A stretch of 64,000 nt of DNA from Demequina lutea (GTDB lineage: Bacteria > Actinomycetota > Actinomycetes > Actinomycetales > Demequinaceae), in NCBI RefSeq assembly GCF_013409005.1, contig NZ_JACBZO010000001.1:186001-250000 (forward strand), written 5' to 3'. Under the pieces are notes generated by a model, which worked only from the letters and a program-made list of their open reading frames with translations, ran no database searches and was not told the origin of the DNA. Positions 18,924 to 26,664 of the stretch are shown here, one piece after another. The translations under genes were made by a program, and so were the position numbers. The number at the start of each line of letters is the position of its first letter. The first letter of the stretch is position 1.

Positions 18924-20823
18924 CATCATTGCGCTTCCGCAGCGGGCATCGGACGAACAACTGAGCGCGCTAAAGAACGCAACCACGTCGGGATTCACTC
19001 CAATCCTGGCCGCTGACGAGTTGTCTCCGGAGAGCGCCGAGGCCAGGTCTCGAGTGTTCCGCGGCTTCCGGCCCCTGCGCGGCACCGAACCGGAACCAGA
19101 GGCCCTTGCCCCCGACGCCGAGTCGTTGGGACACGAGATGCGCAGGAGCGCAGGAATCGGCGATGCGCCCGTAGACGCCGCCGCACCGCCGATCGCGCCC
19201 CGCGGGCCTGCGCCCGCAAGCTTGGGCCCGGTGCCGACGATCGCGAATGCTAGCGAAGCGGATGCGTTCGAACCGGAGAACCGCACTCGCGACGGGGCCA
19301 GCGATGTGTTCAGAAACTTCGCCGCGGACGAAGCCGATCGTCGTGATCCGGAGCACCCCGCGGTGCGCCAATCGCCGCTCATCACGTCCGGATATGTTGA
19401 CGACAACTCCCCAAGTGCTTCGGATGCACGATTCGTCGACGCGCCCGCCGCGGAGATGCTCGTTCCCAAGCTCGAAGACGATGATGAGCCGACGGTGACC
19501 GCTCCCGTACTCAGGGAACGCCCCGCCATGGATGACAGGTGGCATGGGACGAGCGAGGGTGAGGGCGCCGGCGTCGATGCGGTGTCGCTCGATGAGACCC
19601 CGCAGCGGACCGCACCAGCGGGGGACCAGGTGTACCGGTCGCCGTTGTACCCCGTCGCGTCCAACCCGTGGCAGCAGCAAGCGCCGCGGGAGGCCCAGCC
19701 TCAAGCCGCTCCCGGCGCGTCGAACCCGTGGCAGCAGCAAGCGCCGGGGGAGGCCCAGCCTCAGGCTGCTCCCGTCGCGTCGAACCCGTGGCAGCAGCAA
19801 GCGCCGCGCGAACCCGAGTTCGAGGCCGACCCAGTGACGTCCATCCCGAGCCTCGATGATCTCATCATGGACGGTGCAGAAAGCGCTCGCGGTGAAGATC
19901 GCGGAGGGTTCTTCTCGAGGTTGTTTGGCAAGCAAGGCAAGAGCGGGCCAGTTGAAGGCCAACCCGCCGCGCCGATGCCGGTCAATACGCCCCAGGAGCC
20001 GCCTACGGAGGCTGTGAGAGTGGGCCCGGCACCCTCGTGGGCGATTCCCGCGCCGGAGCCTGAGTCGCTCTCCGAGGCCGTGCCGGAACAACCCGCTGTG
20101 CACGAGGGCTATCGCAATGACTTCTCGCCGGCCGCTCCCGAGCCCATGCCGATCGCCGACCCTGGCTCGTACGGTCCCGCGAGCCGTGAGACCCCGATTG
20201 ATGACGATGACCGCGCCCCGCAGTGGACGATGTTGTCGCCGCTGTCCTCCCCGAGTCCGCTGCCGTACGCGGAGCGTCAGGGCTTCGGTGAAATGCCCAG
20301 CCACCCGGGGCCGGTCGACTCTCTGCCCGTCGAGCCCCGATATGTGACGCCGGCGGTCAACGACCCGCAAGCCGGTGCCCCGTCCGCGCTTGGCCATGAC
20401 CCCTTGGGAACGGTGTACTCGCCGGACCAGTTGGCGCGACCTCTCGGTTGGGAGACCGCGGGAGCGAGCGCGCTACAGGCCGCGGCGCCAGACTCGGCTA
20501 TTGAGTACCGGCCGGTCGTTCAAATCTCGCCGGATTCGAACAGCATGGGCCAGGAAGATTATGCGTCGGCCGTATTCTCGGAGTTGAGTTCACTTGCGTC
20601 TCAACGTCCGCAGGTCGAAACGACACGCGCGGGGTTGGCAAAACGTACGCCGGTGGCCCGCGAAATAGTGCCCGACGAGCCTGTGCAAGGCCCGCCGACG
20701 CCGCCTAGGGACGCCGAAGCGGTGCGCAACCGCTTCTTGGCGTTCTACTCTGGCACTCAGCGTGCAAGAGATGACGTGCGAAACTTCAATAACAGCACGC
20801 AGGGTTCCCTCACCGAACCATGA
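18898..20823 (+). other. continuation of the CvnA tail in the +1 frame (possible frameshifted C-terminus)
   Basis: This reading frame is open from 18709, but the part before about 18898 lies on the codons of the kinase in another frame. From 18898 it reads on naturally: removing one C of the C4 run joins the kinase sequence L-P-T-R-R-R-R-P to E-A-S-H-D. About 640 codons of acidic, Pro/Ala-rich disordered sequence follow. Early in it sits S-R-V-F-R-G-F-R-P, which resembles the conserved C-terminal motif of actinobacterial conservon kinases. No ribosome binding site or plausible start codon is seen at its beginning. It may be the true C-terminus after a sequencing error, a genuine frameshift mutation, or a product of programmed frameshifting. 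Confidence 0.65.
19651..19809. repeat. 60-bp tandem repeat, about 2.6 copies
   Basis: A 60-bp unit starts at 19651, recurs at 19711 and begins again at 19771 before diverging at about 19809. It encodes a 20-residue unit with the core A-S-N-P-W-Q-Q-Q-A-P in the disordered tail following the conservon kinase. The preserved three-base periodicity supports that this frame is, or recently was, translated. Confidence 0.9.
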
Positions 20824-20872
20824 ACACACTCAAGTGTGGCCCAACCAGGGGCCACAGCAACAAGGAGGACAA

Positions 20873-21310
20873 GTGACCGCGCTCAGTACTGAAGCCACCA
20901 ACTTTGGTTGGCTGCTGGACAACTTCGTCCAGACCGTGCCCGGAACGCGCCACACGCTCGTCGTCAGTGCCGACGGCTTGCTCATGGCGATGTCCAAGAA
21001 TCTCGACCGGACGGGTGGCGACACTCTCGCCGCGGTGGTGTCTGGAATGGCGTCTCTGACGCGCGGTGCCGCGCGTCAACTCAAGGCGGGCGAGGTGCGT
21101 CAGTCCATCATTGAGATGGATGAACTCTTCCTCTTCCTCATGAGCGTCAACAACGGCGCGGTCTTGGCCGTTGCCGCCGACTCGACGTGCGACGTGGGCC
21201 TCGTAGGTTACGAGATGACCTTGTTGGTCTCGCGCACGGAGAATGCACTCACGCCGCAGCTCATTACCGAGATGCGCCAGAATCTTCCCACCGACGGAGC
21301 GCTTCGTTAA
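20873..21310 (+). CDS. cvnB: roadblock/LC7 domain protein CvnB-like
   Basis: This 145-residue single-domain protein has the roadblock/LC7 fold. It opens with N-F-G-W-L-L-D-N-F and contains the V-V-S-A-D-G-L-L-M-A strand, then an acidic E-M-D-E-L-F-L-F-L-M strand, all typical of the second protein of actinobacterial conservons. In characterised conservons this protein associates with the sensor kinase and the small GTPase at the membrane. I chose the GTG at 20873 because an AAGGAGG ribosome binding site lies five bases upstream; the longer frame from 20762 overlaps the upstream coding sequence. The gap to the next start is nine bases. Confidence 0.93.
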   Translation: MTALSTEATNFGWLLDNFVQTVPGTRHTLVVSADGLLMAMSKNLDRTGGDTLAAVVSGMASLTRGAARQLKAGEVRQSIIEMDELFLFLMSVNNGAVLAVAADSTCDVGLVGYEMTLLVSRTENALTPQLITEMRQNLPTDGALR

Positions 21311-21319
21311 GGAATGGCT

Positions 21320-21721
21320 ATGACGGAAACCCTGGACCCGTACAAAGGTGCGGATGACGAGGCCTACACGGTCCGGCCCTATGCCGTGACCGGTGGGCGG
21401 GTGAGTGGCGCCAGCAAGGGCCTCCCCATGGAAGCCCTCGTCCAGGCCGATTCCGCTGCACAGAATGCTCGCGGGCTCACGCCCGAGAAGAGAAAGATCT
21501 TGCAGCTTGCTGCGGGTCAATATCAATCCGTGGCCGAGCTCTCGGCCCATACCCGGCTACCGCTGGGTGTGGTTCGCGTGCTCGTTACGGATCTTGCTGA
21601 AGAAAAGTACCTGACAATTCATACCAGTGGGACGGCCGACGACGAGGCAACGCACGATGCCAACGGCGGACTTTCCCTCAGCCTTCTGGAGAGTGTCCTC
21701 GATGGCATCGCAGCCCTCTAA
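21320..21721 (+). CDS. cvnC: DUF742 protein CvnC-like
   Basis: The 133-residue protein carries the DUF742 hallmark V-R-P-Y-A-V-T-G-G-R near its N-terminus. Its C-terminal winged-helix-like region is S-V-A-E-L-S-A-H-T-R-L-P-L-G-V-V-R-V-L-V followed by a strand with K-Y-L. It is the third component of the conservon. Two ATGs are in frame; 21320 is preferred because TAAGGA ends six bases before it, while ATG 21314 directly abuts that motif. The 3' end overlaps the GTPase gene by 20 bases, indicating tight coupling. Confidence 0.93.
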   Translation: MTETLDPYKGADDEAYTVRPYAVTGGRVSGASKGLPMEALVQADSAAQNARGLTPEKRKILQLAAGQYQSVAELSAHTRLPLGVVRVLVTDLAEEKYLTIHTSGTADDEATHDANGGLSLSLLESVLDGIAAL

Positions 21722-22301
21722 CGCGGCGGTCGCTCCCAGCGATACGCCACTTGCCCCGACGGTCGTCAAGATCGTGATTGCGGGTGGATTTGCCGTCGGC
21801 AAGACCACCTTCATCGGATCGATCTCTGACATCGACCCGCTGAACACCGAAGCCGCCATGACGGAGCATTCCGTTGGCGTCGACGATGCCGGCGGCGTCA
21901 CCGATCGCAAGACCACCACCACGGTGGCCATGGACTTCGGGCGCATCGCGCTGCCCGGCGCCCTGTGGCTTTACCTGTTCGGCACGCCCGGTCAGGACCG
22001 CTTCTTGTTCATGTGGGACGACCTGGTTCGCGGCGCCATCGGCGCGTGCGTGCTGGTCGACACGGAGCGTCTTGACCAGTGCTTCCCCGCCGTCGATTAC
22101 TTCGAAGGCAAGGGCATCCCGTTTGTCGTGTGCGTCAACTGCTTTGATGGCGTTGCGCGGCACAAGCTCGAGGACGTGCGGGAGGCGCTTGGCGTGCCCC
22201 CCGAGGTGCCGATGATGTATACGGACGCTCGTGAGCGTTCGGCCACCAAGCAAGCACTCATCGCGGTCGTTCAGCTCGCGATGCAGCGCCTCAAGTCATA
22301 G
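21702..22301 (+). CDS. cvnD: conservon small GTP-binding protein CvnD-like
   Basis: This 199-residue protein is a Ras-like/MglA-type GTPase. It has the P-loop G-G-F-A-V-G-K-T-T at residues 28-36, a switch region with T-E-H-S-V-G-V-D, a G3-like F-G-T-P-G-Q-D-R motif and a base-recognition V-N-C-F-D motif in place of the canonical NKxD, as usual for conservon GTPases. It is the last gene of the four-gene set. I chose ATG 21702 because sequence upstream in this frame is out-of-frame DUF742 coding. In Streptomyces, related sets control development and secondary metabolism; the signal here is unknown. Confidence 0.93.
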   Translation: MASQPSNAAVAPSDTPLAPTVVKIVIAGGFAVGKTTFIGSISDIDPLNTEAAMTEHSVGVDDAGGVTDRKTTTTVAMDFGRIALPGALWLYLFGTPGQDRFLFMWDDLVRGAIGACVLVDTERLDQCFPAVDYFEGKGIPFVVCVNCFDGVARHKLEDVREALGVPPEVPMMYTDARERSATKQALIAVVQLAMQRLKS

Positions 22302-22460
22302 TCGCCTTGTCGTAGCGGCCGCGACCTAGGCGAAGCCTGGGCGCCGCCGGTGCGAACCGGTGCGTGCGTCCAGTCGCCAGTGAGGCGCACGGTTTCGCGT
22401 GACACCAGCATGGTTTGGCTGGTACGGCCCCTACCGCAGGCGCCGCCCGACTACCCTGGT

Positions 22461-22907
22461 GTGGTGATCTATCTCGACGGCTCGGCCCTGATGCGCTTCC
22501 TTCCCGGAGTGCGCTACTACGACGAGTGGGTCGCATGGGCCTTGCCCCGCCTCCCCGAGTTTGTCACCACCCAATTGGGGCTTACCGAATTGCGGCAAGC
22601 GGCGGAGTTGTATCCCCGCGAGACGAAGTCCCAGGCATTCGAAATCGTCGAGCAGGTCAAGGCGCGGGTGCCAACGATTCGATTCTCGGATGCCAATGTC
22701 TCCGTATCGACTCACGCCGCCGCGGTCCTCAAACCGTTCGCCGCGCTACATATTGGTGCGGCCGTCACCCACCCCGACGTCGACACCGTGGCCACGTACG
22801 ACTCGGAACTGGCGCGGGTCGCCATTTTGTATCAGCTCAAGGTCGTGACGCCCGGAATGCCGGACGGCTGGCAGAACGACATCGCTCGTCCTCAAGCGAG
22901 TGTCTAG
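22461..22907 (+). CDS. PIN-domain protein (VapC-like), no visible antitoxin partner
   Basis: The 148-residue protein has a PIN-domain pattern: an acidic strand at the start (I-Y-L-D-G-S-A-L), a T-E-L-R-Q-A helix, and a C-terminal T-H-P-D-V-D-T-V-A-T-Y-D block. These supply the acidic residues of a metal-dependent RNase. GTG codons at 22461 and 22464 are the likely starts; the longer frame from 22350 has no ribosome binding site. VapC toxins normally follow an antitoxin gene, but the 160 bases upstream contain none that I can recognise. It may be an orphan or a solitary PIN ribonuclease. The convergent small membrane protein gene overlaps its 3' end. Confidence 0.7.
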   Translation: MVIYLDGSALMRFLPGVRYYDEWVAWALPRLPEFVTTQLGLTELRQAAELYPRETKSQAFEIVEQVKARVPTIRFSDANVSVSTHAAAVLKPFAALHIGAAVTHPDVDTVATYDSELARVAILYQLKVVTPGMPDGWQNDIARPQASV

Positions 22908-23121
22908 CGGCGAGGGACGCGCCTGCGAATTGCGAGGTCGCGCGTGCCGACCTGCGCCTCTGGCTGGAGCGGATGGCGGAGTACGGCAACCCGATTGTCG
23001 CGACGAGCGTGCACAGCACGATCTCGGTCCGTGACATCCAGTCGTAGGTGATAAACAGCGTGAGGCCGGCGCCAAAGAGCGCGCCCATGACCACGAGGAT
23101 GATCCTGTCGATGATGTGCAT
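22837..23121 (-). CDS. small predicted membrane protein
   Basis: A 94-residue frame begins with M-H-I-I-D-R and contains two hydrophobic stretches (about residues 6-26 and 33-47), followed by a basic, Ser/Arg-rich C-terminus. The ATG at 23121 is preceded by a purine-rich AGGGGGA ribosome binding site at suitable distance, which is the main support. The last 70 bases overlap the 3' end of the PIN gene on the other strand, so either the C-terminal part or the whole call may be wrong. No family is recognised. Confidence 0.5.
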   Translation of the reverse strand: MHIIDRIILVVMGALFGAGLTLFITYDWMSRTEIVLCTLVATIGLPYSAIRSSQRRRSARATSQFAGASLAARHSLEDERCRSASRPAFRASRP

Positions 23122-23273
23122 GCGATTCCCCCTGGTTGACCCGGCGAACTCATCCAGCGCTCGGCGTGAACCGGTGTCAACAGACCGGGATCGGGCCCGA
23201 GGGATTCGGCCGTGACGCCGCCGGTGCCCCGGGGCTGGCACAATGGGCCGTCGGCGCCTCTCGCGGGGGCCGA

Positions 23274-23361
23274 GGAGAGTTGACCGAGCGGCCGAAGGTG
23301 ACAGTCTTGAAAACTGTTGAGGCGTAACCCGCCTCCGCGGGTTCGAATCCCGCACTCTCCG
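23274..23361 (+). tRNA. tRNA-Ser (anticodon UGA)
   Basis: An 88-nt class II tRNA. The acceptor arm GGAGAGT pairs with ACTCTCC, the anticodon loop reads CT-TGA-AA inside an ACAGT/ACTGT stem, the long variable arm is present, and the T arm is G-G-G-TTCGAAT-C-C-C. CCA is not encoded. It decodes UCA and related Ser codons. Confidence 0.95.
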
Positions 23362-23421
23362 CCCGTGGTTTCGCGTCGCCCCCCGAGCCCGCTATTCTGG
23401 GTGGCCGTACAACAAGTACTA

Positions 23422-23512
23422 GGAGACGTCGCATAGTCCGGCCTAGTGCGCGGTCCTGCTAAGACCGTGAGGGCGTTAAATCCCTCCGTGGGTTCAAATC
23501 CCACCGTCTCCG
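23422..23512 (+). tRNA. tRNA-Ser (anticodon GCU)
   Basis: A 91-nt class II tRNA. The acceptor GGAGACG pairs with CGTCTCC, the anticodon loop CT-GCT-AA sits in a GGTC/GACC stem, the variable arm is long, and the T loop is TTCAAAT. It decodes AGC/AGU. The last 15 bases plus one flanking base recur exactly at 30186-30201, suggesting that this gene served as an integration site. Confidence 0.95.
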
Positions 23513-23513
23513 C
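23498..23513 (+). repeat. putative attachment repeat, left copy (tRNA-Ser 3' end)
   Basis: The 16 bases ATCCCACCGTCTCCGC at the 3' end of tRNA-Ser(GCU) are repeated in the same orientation at 30186-30201. After one mismatch four more bases (GAGT) also agree. An intact tRNA gene at one end and a 3' fragment at the other is the usual footprint of tRNA-directed integration. Confidence 0.65.
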
Positions 23514-23522
23514 CGAGTGATG

Positions 23523-23555
23523 TGTCGGGACATGTCTGACAGACGTGTCCCGACA
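23523..23555. repeat. long inverted repeat / hairpin next to tRNA-Ser
   Basis: A nearly perfect hairpin: TGTCGGGACA (23523-23532) pairs with TGTCCCGACA (23546-23555), and the inner GTCT/AGAC pair leaves a three-base loop. Lying just beside a transposase remnant, it may be a relic of insertion-sequence ends, or it may act as a transcript terminator for the tRNA pair. Confidence 0.6.
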
Positions 23556-23567
23556 TATCTGGCACCT

Positions 23568-23592
23568 GGCCCCTCCTTTGGGAGGGGCCTTT
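23568..23592. terminator. terminator-like hairpin
   Basis: GGCCCCTCC (23568-23576) pairs perfectly with GGAGGGGCC (23581-23589) around a TTTG loop, followed by a short T run. It could end transcripts leaving the tRNA-Ser genes on the plus strand. Confidence 0.6.
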
Positions 23593-23920
23593 GTGGACTC
23601 TTGGGTTGGTAGTCGCGGTGTCGGTTGAGGTGGTGTTCGACGATGATTTCGCCGGTGATCTGGTCGATGATGAGGGAGTTCGGGCCCGCGACGAGCGGCG
23701 TGGCCTGCCGCTCTTGACACACGGGGACCTCCGGCCGCGACCGGCGCTCGATGCGGTAAGCCCATGCGGCATCGACGGCATTCTGGGAGCGCGCCGCACC
23801 ACGGACGCGCTCGATCGCGACTCGCAACAGCGGTCCTGTTCGCGGCCTGGGCGAGGCTATTGAGCAATACGCGTGGCAGGGGTCAAGGTTGTAGTCTCGG
23901 CGCAACGGGAGGATCTCCGA

Positions 23921-24934
23921 ATGGCCATCACCTTGCACGACGTCGCCAAGTTGGCGGGGGTGTCTTTCAAGACGGTGTCGAACGTCGTCAATGATCACCC
24001 GCACGTCAGGGAAGCGACGCGCGTGCGTGTGCAGGCGGCGATCGACGAACTCAGGTATCAGCCGAATGTCTCGGCGCGCCACCTGCGATCTGGGCGGTCG
24101 GGCGTCATAGGGCTCGCCGTACCTGAACTGAGCCTGGCCTATTTCGCCCAACTCGCCGACGAGGTCATCCAGGCGGCCGAAAAGCGCGGACTCGTCGTGC
24201 TCATCGAGCAGACTGGCGGTGACCGCGATCGTGAGTTGGAGGTGCTTCGAAGCCCGCGGCTGCAACTGATCGACGGGCTGCTCTTCAGTCCTCTCGGGCT
24301 GGGCATAGACGACGCCGCACTCGTCGACATCGACACCCCGCTCGTCTTGCTTGGAGAGCGGATCTTCCACGGCCCGGCCGACCACGTCACCATGCGCAAC
24401 GTCGAGGCGGCGCAGGCGGCGACCGAGCATCTGATCGGCCTCGGCCGTCAGCGCATCGCGGTTCTCGGCGCGCACGAGGGGGAGGTGATCGGGTCGGCCG
24501 GATTGCGGCTCACGGGCTATCGACAGGCTCTCGATGCCGCAGGCATTCCCTTCGATGAATCGCTCGTCGCCCACGTGGGGTTGTGGCACCGAGCCAATGG
24601 CGCCGAGGGGATGAGGCGGCTCCTCGCGGACGGCGCACAGTTCGACGGTCTCTTCGCGATGAGTGACGAGCTGGCACTTGGGGCGATGCGCATGTTGCAG
24701 GAGGCGGGCCTTGTCATTCCATCAGATGTCGCCATCGTAGGCTTCGATGACATCGACGAGGGCCGATACTCAATCCCCAGCCTGTCGACCATCGATCCTG
24801 GTAGAAGCGAGATCGCGGAAACAGCCATTGACGTTCTCATGGACCGCATCGGAGAGAAGGGCAAGGCCAAGCGCGAGCCGGAGGAGTCGTTGTCGGCGTT
24901 CCGCTTGGTGGTGCGCGAGTCCTCAAGCGGATAG
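23921..24934 (+). CDS. LacI-family transcriptional regulator of the arabinofuranoside cassette
   Basis: The 337-residue protein starts with the LacI DNA-binding domain T-L-H-D-V-A-K-L-A-G-V-S-F-K-T-V-S-N-V-V-N and hinge helix, followed by a periplasmic-binding-protein-like sensor domain that ends in D-D-I-D-E-G-R-Y-S-I-P-S-L-S-T-I. The ATG at 23921 is chosen because GGGAGGA lies seven bases upstream and the helix-turn-helix begins directly after it. It sits immediately upstream of, and in the same direction as, the sugar ABC transporter genes. A palindromic operator of LacI type follows its 3' end, so it most likely represses that operon until a pentose sugar binds. Confidence 0.9.
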   Translation: MAITLHDVAKLAGVSFKTVSNVVNDHPHVREATRVRVQAAIDELRYQPNVSARHLRSGRSGVIGLAVPELSLAYFAQLADEVIQAAEKRGLVVLIEQTGGDRDRELEVLRSPRLQLIDGLLFSPLGLGIDDAALVDIDTPLVLLGERIFHGPADHVTMRNVEAAQAATEHLIGLGRQRIAVLGAHEGEVIGSAGLRLTGYRQALDAAGIPFDESLVAHVGLWHRANGAEGMRRLLADGAQFDGLFAMSDELALGAMRMLQEAGLVIPSDVAIVGFDDIDEGRYSIPSLSTIDPGRSEIAETAIDVLMDRIGEKGKAKREPEESLSAFRLVVRESSSG

Positions 24935-24955
24935 TCACGATTGGATCACGAGCGC

Positions 24956-24984
24956 TTGACACGGCCACCCAGAGCCTGCACAAT
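24956..24984 (+). promoter_or_regulatory. sigma-70-type promoter of the sugar ABC operon
   Basis: A consensus -35 box TTGACA (24956-24961) is followed after exactly 17 bases by the -10-like CACAAT (24979-24984). Transcription would start near 24991, leaving a leader of about 210 bases before the binding-protein gene. Confidence 0.65.
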
Positions 24985-25001
24985 TCCCCTGTAACATCAA
25001 A

Positions 25002-25017
25002 TTTACAACGTTGCAAA
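25002..25017. promoter_or_regulatory. LacI-type operator
   Basis: The 16-bp near-palindrome TTTACAACGTTGCAAA has a central AACGTT, and its halves differ at one position. It lies about 11-27 bases downstream of the predicted transcription start, a typical repressor roadblock position. It fits the CG-centred operators of LacI-family sugar regulators and is probably bound by the product of the adjacent regulator gene. Confidence 0.7.
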
Positions 25018-25202
25018 CGGCCGATCAATGTGGCTGTCGGATCAAAGAAGATTCGTCCTGGAAGAGGTCCACGCCTCATCGAGTCGGGTCGCTCGCCGTT
25101 CTCGCGTCGCATTGGGGTCTGCTGGCCCCAGGGCATTGCGGCTCCCGATCTACCCCTGAAGAGACAACGAAGTCCAACGCACCATCGAAGGGAACTCTCA
25201 CT

Positions 25203-26594
25203 GTGAAGAACTCACTCATCAAGACTGCGGTCACCGGAGCCGCACTGGCTCTGATGCTCACCGCCTGTAGTAGCTCGGGAGGTGGCGGCACCCCGAATGC
25301 CTCGACCAGCGCAGGTGCAGCCGCAGGCGGAGGGGGCGGTTCGTCCTCCTGCGACAACACGATCACCAAGAAGGACCTGCCCACGGTCAGCGTGTGGGGC
25401 TGGTACCCCAACATGGCCGCCGTCGTGGACAACTTCAACCAGGGCCACGACGATGTCCAGGTCTGCTGGACCAATGCCGGCCAGGGCAACGTCGAATACG
25501 ACAAGTTCCAGACTGCCGTTACCGCGGGTACCGGAGCTCCGGACGTCGTCATGCTGGAAGCCGACCGCATCGCGAACTATGTGGTTCAAAAGGCGTTGGT
25601 TGACATCAAGAGCTACGGCTACGACGCCGTCAAGGATAACTTCAGCGCAGGAGCGTGGAAGGACGTCTCCGTCGGTGACTCGGTATACGCCGCGCCCGTC
25701 GACGGTGGCCCCATGGGAATGATCTACCGCACCGACGTCTTCGCGAAGTACGGCATCTCCGTCCCCACCACTTGGGACGAGTACCGGGCGGTCGGCCAGA
25801 AGCTCAAGGATGCTGGTGGTCCGCTGCTCGGCGACTTGGGCGCAAACGTGCCCGCGGTCATGATGGCTCTCGAGATCCAAAAGGGTGCGACGCCATTCAA
25901 GTACGACCCGACGAAGCCGGCAGATATCACGATCCACATGGACGATCAAGCGTCCAAGGACGTGCTCGGCTACTGGGCCGGCCTTGTGAAGGATGGCCTT
26001 GTCGGAACTCAGGACCAGTTCACGCCCGAGTACATCTCTGGGGTTGTCGGCGGTGACTACGCCACGTACATCTCGGCCGCGTGGGCACCGGGGTACCTCA
26101 GTGGCGCAGGAGTTGGCAAGGGTGCCGATGCGGGCAAGTTCGCCGTGGCACCACTTCCCCAATGGGATCCGTCCAACCCGGTTTCGGTGAACTGGGGAGG
26201 CTCGGCATTCGCCGTCACCACCCAGGCGAAGAACCAGGCGCTCGCAGGCGAGGTCGCGTTCGGCCTCTACGCCGACCCGGCATCGCTCAAGGATGGCTGG
26301 ACCAACCAGATCATCTTCCCGCTCAACCAGGGCGTCCTCACGTCGGACGAGTTCCTGAATGCCAAGGTGGCCTTCTTCAACGGCCAGCAGGCCAACAAGG
26401 AGGTCTACATCCCCGCCGAGAACGCGTACAAGGGATTCACGTACAGCCCATTCGGAGCGTTCTATTACGCGTCGATGACAACGCAGTTGGGCAAGATCAA
26501 TAACAAAGAGATCGGCGGTGCTGATGCGGCGACTGAACTGCAAAAGACCGTCGTTGCTTACGCCAAGGAGCAAGGCTTCACGGTCACCGAGTAG
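25203..26594 (+). CDS. sugar ABC transporter substrate-binding lipoprotein
   Basis: The 463-residue protein has a signal peptide with an LTAC lipobox (Cys at about residue 22), a Gly/Ser-rich linker and a family 1 extracellular solute-binding domain. Internal features such as W-G-W-Y-P-N-M and A-P-V-D-G-G-P-M-G-M-I-Y-R are typical of MalE/CUT1 oligosaccharide binders. The GTG start at 25203 is chosen because the lipoprotein signal starts there and GAAGGGA lies upstream; the longer frame from 25011 would cover the operator. It is the first gene of the transport operon and is separated from the permeases by a strong hairpin. From context the ligand is probably an arabinose-containing oligosaccharide. 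Confidence 0.92.
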   Translation: MKNSLIKTAVTGAALALMLTACSSSGGGGTPNASTSAGAAAGGGGGSSSCDNTITKKDLPTVSVWGWYPNMAAVVDNFNQGHDDVQVCWTNAGQGNVEYDKFQTAVTAGTGAPDVVMLEADRIANYVVQKALVDIKSYGYDAVKDNFSAGAWKDVSVGDSVYAAPVDGGPMGMIYRTDVFAKYGISVPTTWDEYRAVGQKLKDAGGPLLGDLGANVPAVMMALEIQKGATPFKYDPTKPADITIHMDDQASKDVLGYWAGLVKDGLVGTQDQFTPEYISGVVGGDYATYISAAWAPGYLSGAGVGKGADAGKFAVAPLPQWDPSNPVSVNWGGSAFAVTTQAKNQALAGEVAFGLYADPASLKDGWTNQIIFPLNQGVLTSDEFLNAKVAFFNGQQANKEVYIPAENAYKGFTYSPFGAFYYASMTTQLGKINNKEIGGADAATELQKTVVAYAKEQGFTVTE

Positions 26595-26604
26595 GTCATC
26601 ACGG

Positions 26605-26637
26605 TGCGTGCCGGCCCCGTGACGGGGCCGGCACGCA
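26605..26637. terminator. intercistronic hairpin between binding protein and permease
   Basis: TGCGTGCCGGCCCCG (26605-26619) and its reverse complement CGGGGCCGGCACGCA (26623-26637) form a perfect 15-bp stem with a TGA loop, without a T run. In sugar ABC operons such structures often stabilise the binding-protein message or partially terminate, raising the binding protein above the permeases. Confidence 0.75.
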
Positions 26638-26664
26638 TACCTCGATCACGGAGGATATCCTCGT

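Larger units (their letters stand above)
23520..23800 (-). pseudogene. IS481-type transposase C-terminal remnant
   Basis: On the minus strand, a frame without a start carries about 60 residues ending in V-D-Q/I-D-Q-I-T-G-E-I and N-R-H-R-D-Y-Q-P. That resembles the C-terminal strand and tail of IS481-family transposases (typically D-x-x-T-G-E-L and P-T-R-D-Y-Q-P). The catalytic DDE part is absent, so only a fragment remains. The identification rests on recall of the family's tail motif. The fragment fills most of the 400-base gap between tRNA-Ser and the LacI regulator; no other gene is seen there. Confidence 0.5.
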
